Assembly: GCA_964649845.1 (NCBI GenBank)
Contig: CAZYSS010000085.1
Span: 1 to 8,767, forward strand
DNA: 8,767 nt
Reading direction: 5' to 3'
DNA from: RGIG3102 sp964649845
GTDB taxonomy: Bacteria > Bacillota > Clostridia > Oscillospirales > Ruminococcaceae
Below, one piece after another: positions 5,124-8,767 of the stretch. Each line of letters begins with the position of its first letter. The first letter of the stretch is position 1. Below the pieces are notes generated by a model. That model was given only the letters and a program-made list of their open reading frames with translations, ran no database searches and was not told where the DNA came from. The translations under genes were made by a program, and so were the position numbers.

Positions 5124-6389
5124 AAAAACAAGCTTATTATCCTGTTATGTATAATCACACTTATATATGCGGCAGTACCCAGGGCATACGGAGCGGACAG
5201 AATGTCAGTTTCCAATGAGGAAGATACCTCTGAATATGAAATCACAGAACAGTTTGTGTTCGCCCCACGGATAATGGAAACAATGGGCGGTGCAGACAGC
5301 TTTGTAGACAAAACCGCTACCACTGCTGATTTTGATGTTCCTTGCAAAGCTGCTTTTTTGATAGAGGAACAGTCCGGTCAGGTGCTGTATGAAAAATATC
5401 CGGATGAACAGCTTCCTATGGCTTCTATAACCAAGGTTATGACTATGCTGCTGGTTATTGAAGCAGTGGAAGCAGGAAAAATCACAATGAACGACACAGT
5501 GCCTATTACAGAACACGCATTTTCAATGGGTGGCAGCCAGATATGGCTGGAGCCTGGGGAGATATTTACAGTACATGAATTGCTCAAATCTGTGGCGGTT
5601 TCCTCTGCCAACGATTCTGCAGTTGCACTGGCAGAATATGTAGGTGGCAGCGAAGAAAACTTTTGTACAATGATGAACGCCCGTGCAAAAGAGCTGGGCA
5701 TGACAAACACCAATTTTGTAAATGCCTGCGGTCTGGATGCCCCAGGTCATTACTCCACAGCCAGAGATATTTCCATTATGGCAAAGGAACTGATGAAACA
5801 TCCTGTGATTTTTGAATATACCACAATATGGAACGACTATCTCCGCAACGGTGAAACGCAACTGACCAATACCAACAAATTACTGCGTTCATACAACGGC
5901 ATAACAGGCCTGAAAACAGGCACAACCAGCGGGGCAGGGGTCTGCATCTGTGCCACAGCAAAACGCAATGATATGTCCCTTATTGCCGTTGTGCTGGGGT
6001 CAGATTCCAGCCGGGAGCGATTCTCTGCCGCAAGAAAACTGCTGGATTTCGGATTTTCCAATTTTGAGACAAAGCCTTTTCCTGATATTTCCGGTATGCC
6101 ACAGTATGTGAATATCAGACTGGGTGTGGAAAAACAGGTGGCAATCAGCTGTGATGTGCCATCCAGTCTGCTTTTTGTCAAAGGTGCCACCACCAGTCTC
6201 ACCTGCAAGACAGACCTGCCACGGACTATTGATGCACCGGTGTTCAAAGGTATGAAAATAGGCTCGCTGACACTGTACAGCGGACAGGGAAAGATAGCAG
6301 AATATCCTATCACAATGGCTGCAGATGCACCCAAAATAGACTTTAAAACAGCGTGGTCAATTTTGACAAAGAATGTGGGACAGTTGTAA
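5121..6389 (+). CDS. Serine-type D-Ala-D-Ala carboxypeptidase (peptidase S11, PBP5/DacF-like)
   Basis: A 422-residue secreted enzyme that removes the terminal D-Ala from peptidoglycan pentapeptides, limiting cross-linking. A Sec signal peptide (Lys-containing n-region, hydrophobic core 5-18, likely cleavage around AYGA, residues 22-25) directs export. After an unusual acidic linker (about 27-72) comes the S11 domain with all three penicillin-binding motifs: SITK (Ser102 nucleophile, Lys105), SAN (Ser162-Asn164) and KTG (265-267). Residues about 317-400 fit the beta-rich PBP5 C-terminal domain. The long C-terminal amphipathic anchor of E. coli PBP5 is not obvious; only the last 16 residues could play that part. 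DacF, DacA and DacB cannot be told apart here, so no symbol is given. The gene is divergent from mtaB. No hairpin terminator follows it, so transcription may read on towards pgi. Confidence 0.93.
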   Translation: MKNKLIILLCIITLIYAAVPRAYGADRMSVSNEEDTSEYEITEQFVFAPRIMETMGGADSFVDKTATTADFDVPCKAAFLIEEQSGQVLYEKYPDEQLPMASITKVMTMLLVIEAVEAGKITMNDTVPITEHAFSMGGSQIWLEPGEIFTVHELLKSVAVSSANDSAVALAEYVGGSEENFCTMMNARAKELGMTNTNFVNACGLDAPGHYSTARDISIMAKELMKHPVIFEYTTIWNDYLRNGETQLTNTNKLLRSYNGITGLKTGTTSGAGVCICATAKRNDMSLIAVVLGSDSSRERFSAARKLLDFGFSNFETKPFPDISGMPQYVNIRLGVEKQVAISCDVPSSLLFVKGATTSLTCKTDLPRTIDAPVFKGMKIGSLTLYSGQGKIAEYPITMAADAPKIDFKTAWSILTKNVGQL

Positions 6390-6428
6390 TAAAAAAGCCA
6401 AAATGAGGTCAAATCAGCCAATTTATTG

Positions 6429-6457
6429 TTGACACTGCCTGTTTACTATTGTATGAT
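6429..6457 (+). promoter_or_regulatory. pgi promoter
   Basis: TTGACA (6429-6434), a 17-base spacer and TATGAT (6452-6457) give an 11-of-12 match to the sigma-A consensus. Transcription should start near 6464, with a leader of about 53 bases before ATG 6517. A GAGGGTG Shine-Dalgarno is at 6505-6511. Confidence 0.88.
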
Positions 6458-6516
6458 TATATAAAGTGAAAGTTAATGTATTCACATGCTAATATACATA
6501 AATTGAGGGTGAAATT

Positions 6517-7848
6517 ATGTCTGTAAAATTTAATGGTAAATATCTGAACGGTTTTGTTTCCCAGGCTGAATTTGATAATGTATATCCACAGGTTGAGCTG
6601 TGTCATGAAATTCTGCACGCAAAAAGCGGCGCCGGCAATGACTTTTTAGGTTGGCTCGATCTTCCTTTTTCTTATGACAAAGAAGAATTTGACAGAATCA
6701 AAAAAGCAGCAGAAAAAATCAGAAACGACAGTGATGTTCTTCTGGTAATCGGTATCGGCGGTTCATATCTTGGTGCACGTGCAGCTATCGAATATCTGGG
6801 TTCTGCACAGTACAACGACCTGAACGACCTCAAAGTTTACTTCGTTGGCAACAACATCAGCCCTGACTATCTGAACAACATTCTGAGACTTTGCGAAGGC
6901 AAACGTCTTTCAGTGAATGTTATTTCAAAATCAGGTACCACTACAGAATCAGCTCTTGCTTTCCGCGTTTTCAAAAAACTTATGGAAGACAGATACGGCA
7001 AAGAAGAAGCTGCAAAACGTATCTACGCCACAACAGACAAAGCCCGCGGCACCCTGAAAAACCTGTCAGACAAAGAAGGCTACGAAACTTTTGTTATTCC
7101 CGATGATGTTGGCGGCAGATTCTCTGTTCTCACAGCAGTAGGTCTCCTTCCTATCGCTGCAGCGGGTTTTGACATCGATGCTCTTATGGCCGGCGCACAG
7201 AAAGCCTGCAAAGAGTACGAAGTGCTCTCACCTGACAATGACTGCTACAAATACGCAGCAGCAAGAAACATCCTCCTGCGCAAAGGCAAAGCTATTGAAC
7301 TGATGGCTTCCTACGATGCAGACTGGACTCTGATGAACGAATGGTACAAACAGCTGTTTGGTGAAAGTGAAGGCAAAGACCAGAAAGGTCTTTTCCCAGC
7401 ATCCGTTATCTACTCAACAGACCTCCACTCAATGGGTCAGTTCGTACAGGACGGCAGCCGCACAATGTTTGAAACTGTTATCGACATCAAGGCTCCTAAA
7501 CAGGATTTCTTCCTTGAAGAAGATCCGGAAAATGCTGACGGCCTCAACTTCCTTGCAAACCAGAATATGTCCGTTGTTAATGCAAACGCTATGAAAGGCA
7601 CAATCCTTGCCCATAACGACGGCGGTGTTCCAAACATTGTTATTGAAATTGATGCCAAAGACGAAGAAAACCTTGGTCAGGCTATCTACTTCTTCGAAAA
7701 AGCATGTGCAATCTCTGGCTATATGCTGGGTGTAAACCCATTCAACCAGCCAGGCGTTGAAGACTACAAGAGAAATATGTTTGCACTTATGGGCAAACCA
7801 GGCTATGAAGCTCAGCGCGAAGAACTTTTGAAAAAATTAGGTGAATAA
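6517..7848 (+). CDS. pgi: Glucose-6-phosphate isomerase
   Basis: A 443-residue cytoplasmic enzyme interconverting glucose 6-phosphate and fructose 6-phosphate in glycolysis and gluconeogenesis. Its length fits the short Bacillus-type Pgi (about 450 residues), not the 550-residue E. coli form. Visible landmarks are the GIGGSYLGARA sugar-phosphate loop (79-89), ISKSGTTTE (136-144) of the SIS fold, signature 1 VGGRFSVLTAVGLLP (198-212), FGESEGKDQKG (281-291) with catalytic Glu283, TDLHSMGQ with His304, and signature 2 GVNPFNQPGVEDYK (405-418) ending in Lys418. Pgi signatures are complete, so it should be active. Codon use is more biased (AAC, GAA, CTG, TTC rich) than in the neighbouring carboxypeptidase gene, as expected for a highly expressed glycolytic gene. 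A small P-loop gene follows after 31 bases in the same unit. Confidence 0.97.
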   Translation: MSVKFNGKYLNGFVSQAEFDNVYPQVELCHEILHAKSGAGNDFLGWLDLPFSYDKEEFDRIKKAAEKIRNDSDVLLVIGIGGSYLGARAAIEYLGSAQYNDLNDLKVYFVGNNISPDYLNNILRLCEGKRLSVNVISKSGTTTESALAFRVFKKLMEDRYGKEEAAKRIYATTDKARGTLKNLSDKEGYETFVIPDDVGGRFSVLTAVGLLPIAAAGFDIDALMAGAQKACKEYEVLSPDNDCYKYAAARNILLRKGKAIELMASYDADWTLMNEWYKQLFGESEGKDQKGLFPASVIYSTDLHSMGQFVQDGSRTMFETVIDIKAPKQDFFLEEDPENADGLNFLANQNMSVVNANAMKGTILAHNDGGVPNIVIEIDAKDEENLGQAIYFFEKACAISGYMLGVNPFNQPGVEDYKRNMFALMGKPGYEAQREELLKKLGE

Positions 7849-7879
7849 CGCGACAGCGTAAAATAAAGGAGAGATTCTT

Positions 7880-8281
7880 ATGATTAAATTAATTACTGGT
7901 CCTAAAGGTTCAGGTAAAACAAAACAGCTGATTGACATGATCAACGAAAATCTGAGCGTTGTTAAAGGCAATATCGTTTGCATCGAAAAAGCTATGCAGG
8001 AAACACACAACATCAATGCAGCAGTTAGACTTGTTGATGTTGACGAATACAAAATCGCTGACTACAATACATTCTACGGTTTCTTTGCAGGTATCCTTGC
8101 AGGCAACTATGATATCGAACAGATTTATGTAGACGGCCTTATCAAAGTAGGCGGCAAAGACCTGGATGCTCTTGGCGCTCTGCTGGATAAAGTTGATGCT
8201 CTTACAGAAGACAAACTGGTTGTATTCACAGTTTCTTCTCCAGTTGAAGAACTGCCAGAATCAGTTACAAAATATCTGTAA
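7880..8281 (+). CDS. Small P-loop NTPase-like protein of unknown function
   Basis: A 133-residue, probably cytoplasmic protein. The N-terminal strand-loop-helix MIKLITGPKGSGKTKQLIDM carries a perfect Walker A, GPKGSGKT (7-14, Lys13). IYVDG (82-86) preceded by IEQ is a plausible Walker B with Asp85, and the hydrophobic strand VVFTVSS (114-120) resembles the sensor strand of RecA/kinase-type folds. The start resembles type II thymidine kinases, but the zinc ribbon and lasso of those enzymes are absent and the protein is much shorter. I recognise the type as a conserved clostridial protein that genome annotations usually leave hypothetical; the reaction and partner are unknown. ATG 7880 has AAAGGAGAG at 7865-7873. 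Only 31 bases separate it from pgi, with no promoter or terminator between, so the two are very likely co-transcribed. Its codon bias is similarly strong. Confidence 0.85.
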   Translation: MIKLITGPKGSGKTKQLIDMINENLSVVKGNIVCIEKAMQETHNINAAVRLVDVDEYKIADYNTFYGFFAGILAGNYDIEQIYVDGLIKVGGKDLDALGALLDKVDALTEDKLVVFTVSSPVEELPESVTKYL

Positions 8282-8307
8282 TATTTAACCTAATTTAAAA
8301 ACTTCAC

Positions 8308-8337
8308 AATAAAGGTGGCTTAACCGCCACTTTTATT
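8308..8337 (+). terminator. Terminator of the pgi / P-loop operon
   Basis: GTGGC (8315-8319) pairs with GCCAC (8326-8330) around a 6-base loop. A G-T wobble and A-T pairs extend the stem to 8308-8337, and the stem runs into TTTTATTA. It begins 26 bases after the stop codon and separates the operon from the next promoter. Confidence 0.8.
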
Positions 8338-8375
8338 ATGAGTAAAATTTATAGAAAATAAGCCAAAAACTTCGT

Positions 8376-8406
8376 CATTTTGTCAAAAAATATCCTTGAC
8401 AAAATG
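8376..8406. promoter_or_regulatory. Perfect 11-bp inverted repeat overlapping the -35: candidate operator
   Basis: CATTTTGTCAA (8376-8386) and TTGACAAAATG (8396-8406) are exact reverse complements separated by 9 bases. The right arm contains the whole -35 hexamer of the promoter driving the DUF177 gene. The placement is what one expects of a repressor operator, or of a site for a dimeric regulator. No terminator-type T-run follows. I do not recognise the regulator; it does not look like the FapR consensus. Confidence 0.5.
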
Positions 8407-8424
8407 TGCAAAGCTTTATATAAT
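8396..8424 (+). promoter_or_regulatory. Consensus promoter of the DUF177 (yceD) gene
   Basis: TTGACA (8396-8401), a 17-base spacer and TATAAT (8419-8424) give a perfect sigma-A consensus. Transcription would begin near 8431, only about 19 bases before the ATG at 8450. GAGGTG (8440-8445) is the Shine-Dalgarno. Confidence 0.92.
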
Positions 8425-8449
8425 ATTTAAGTGACCTATGAGGTGCTTT

Positions 8450-8767
8450 ATGTTAGTTAATCTCAGCAATATCTTCACTCGTGGTGAGACTGAAAAACAG
8501 CTTGATACGGAATTTGATTTTTCCGCAGAGAATGTCAGCTATGATGCAGCCTTTGAACAGCCGGTACAAGCCAGTCTGTTCCTGAAAAAAGGTAATGGCG
8601 AAACATTCATAAAGCTTACTGTACAGGCAACGGCCAAGTGCAGCTGTGCAAGATGTTTAAAGCTGTTTGAAAAGGACTTTTCCTTTTCACAGGAATTTAT
8701 AGTTACTCCGGCGACCCTCACAGACCCGGAAAGCGAAATCCCGGTGAACAGCAATAACATACTTGAC
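8450..8767 (+). CDS. yceD: DUF177 / YceD family protein, N-terminal part (cut by window end)
   Basis: 106 codons are present with no stop; the gene runs past the window. The N-terminus MLVNLSNIFTRGETEKQLD, the stretch of beta-type sequence with IKLTVQATAKCSC (53-66), and the CARCLK element (Cys66, Cys69) are typical of DUF177 (PF02620, YceD). Family members are about 160-185 residues and are usually encoded directly upstream of rpmF (ribosomal protein L32). YceD has been linked to 23S rRNA/ribosome maturation, but its molecular role is not settled. Cys64, Cys66 and Cys69 form a compact cysteine cluster that could bind metal; this is inference. ATG 8450 is preferred because of GAGGTG at 8440-8445 and the promoter 25 bases upstream. 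An rpmF gene just past the window end is predicted. Confidence 0.85.
   Translation, partial: MLVNLSNIFTRGETEKQLDTEFDFSAENVSYDAAFEQPVQASLFLKKGNGETFIKLTVQATAKCSCARCLKLFEKDFSFSQEFIVTPATLTDPESEIPVNSNNILD

Noticed and set aside
6391..6434. Shared GCCAAAA motif about 33 bases upstream of TTGACA at both the pgi and yceD promoters
   Set aside because: The similarity is limited to a few AT-rich bases and differs in spacing (32 versus 34 bases); two sites are not enough to call a regulatory motif.

Overview
The window looks like chromosomal housekeeping DNA from a low-to-moderate GC, Gram-positive-type anaerobe of the class Clostridia. An Oscillospiraceae/Ruminococcaceae-like gut bacterium is my best guess; this is inference. 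The pointers are: rpoA-rplQ at the end of a ribosomal-protein operon, strong AGGAGG-type ribosome binding sites, very consensus TTGACA/TATAAT promoters, an MtaB-type tRNA methylthiotransferase, a 443-residue Bacillus-type Pgi, a DUF177 (YceD) gene where rpmF usually follows, and a membrane-anchored SGNH protein with BIG2 Ig-like domains of the kind common in gut Clostridia. I see no CRISPR array, phage gene, transposase, rRNA or tRNA.

Layout. 1-530: the last 30 codons of rpoA, then rplQ (L17), closed by a strong intrinsic terminator. 577-1117: a small minus-strand bacterial PH-domain gene with its own terminator, divergent from the next gene. 1118-3371: a 731-residue type II membrane protein (SGNH hydrolase, repeat domain, three BIG2 domains, Pro/Thr stalk, Cys/His motif, acidic tail) plus terminator. 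3372-3707: noncoding, holding an intrinsic terminator and an approximately 90-bp inverted-repeat element. 3708-5000 (minus): mtaB. 5021-5059: two divergent promoters lying on top of each other. 5121-6389: a secreted D-Ala-D-Ala carboxypeptidase. 6429-8337: a strong promoter, pgi, a small P-loop protein gene in the same transcription unit, and a terminator. 8376-8767: an 11-bp perfect inverted repeat overlapping the -35 of a consensus promoter, then the start of the DUF177 gene, cut by the window end.

Functionally this is a patchwork of short units: translation (rpoA/rplQ, mtaB, probably yceD-rpmF), cell envelope (the SGNH-BIG2 protein and the carboxypeptidase) and central carbon metabolism (pgi). 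No previously undescribed multi-gene system is evident. The items most worth a second look are the SGNH-BIG2 protein, the pgi-linked P-loop protein of unknown role, the inverted repeat at the yceD promoter, the overlapping mtaB/carboxypeptidase promoters and the REP/MITE-like repeat.
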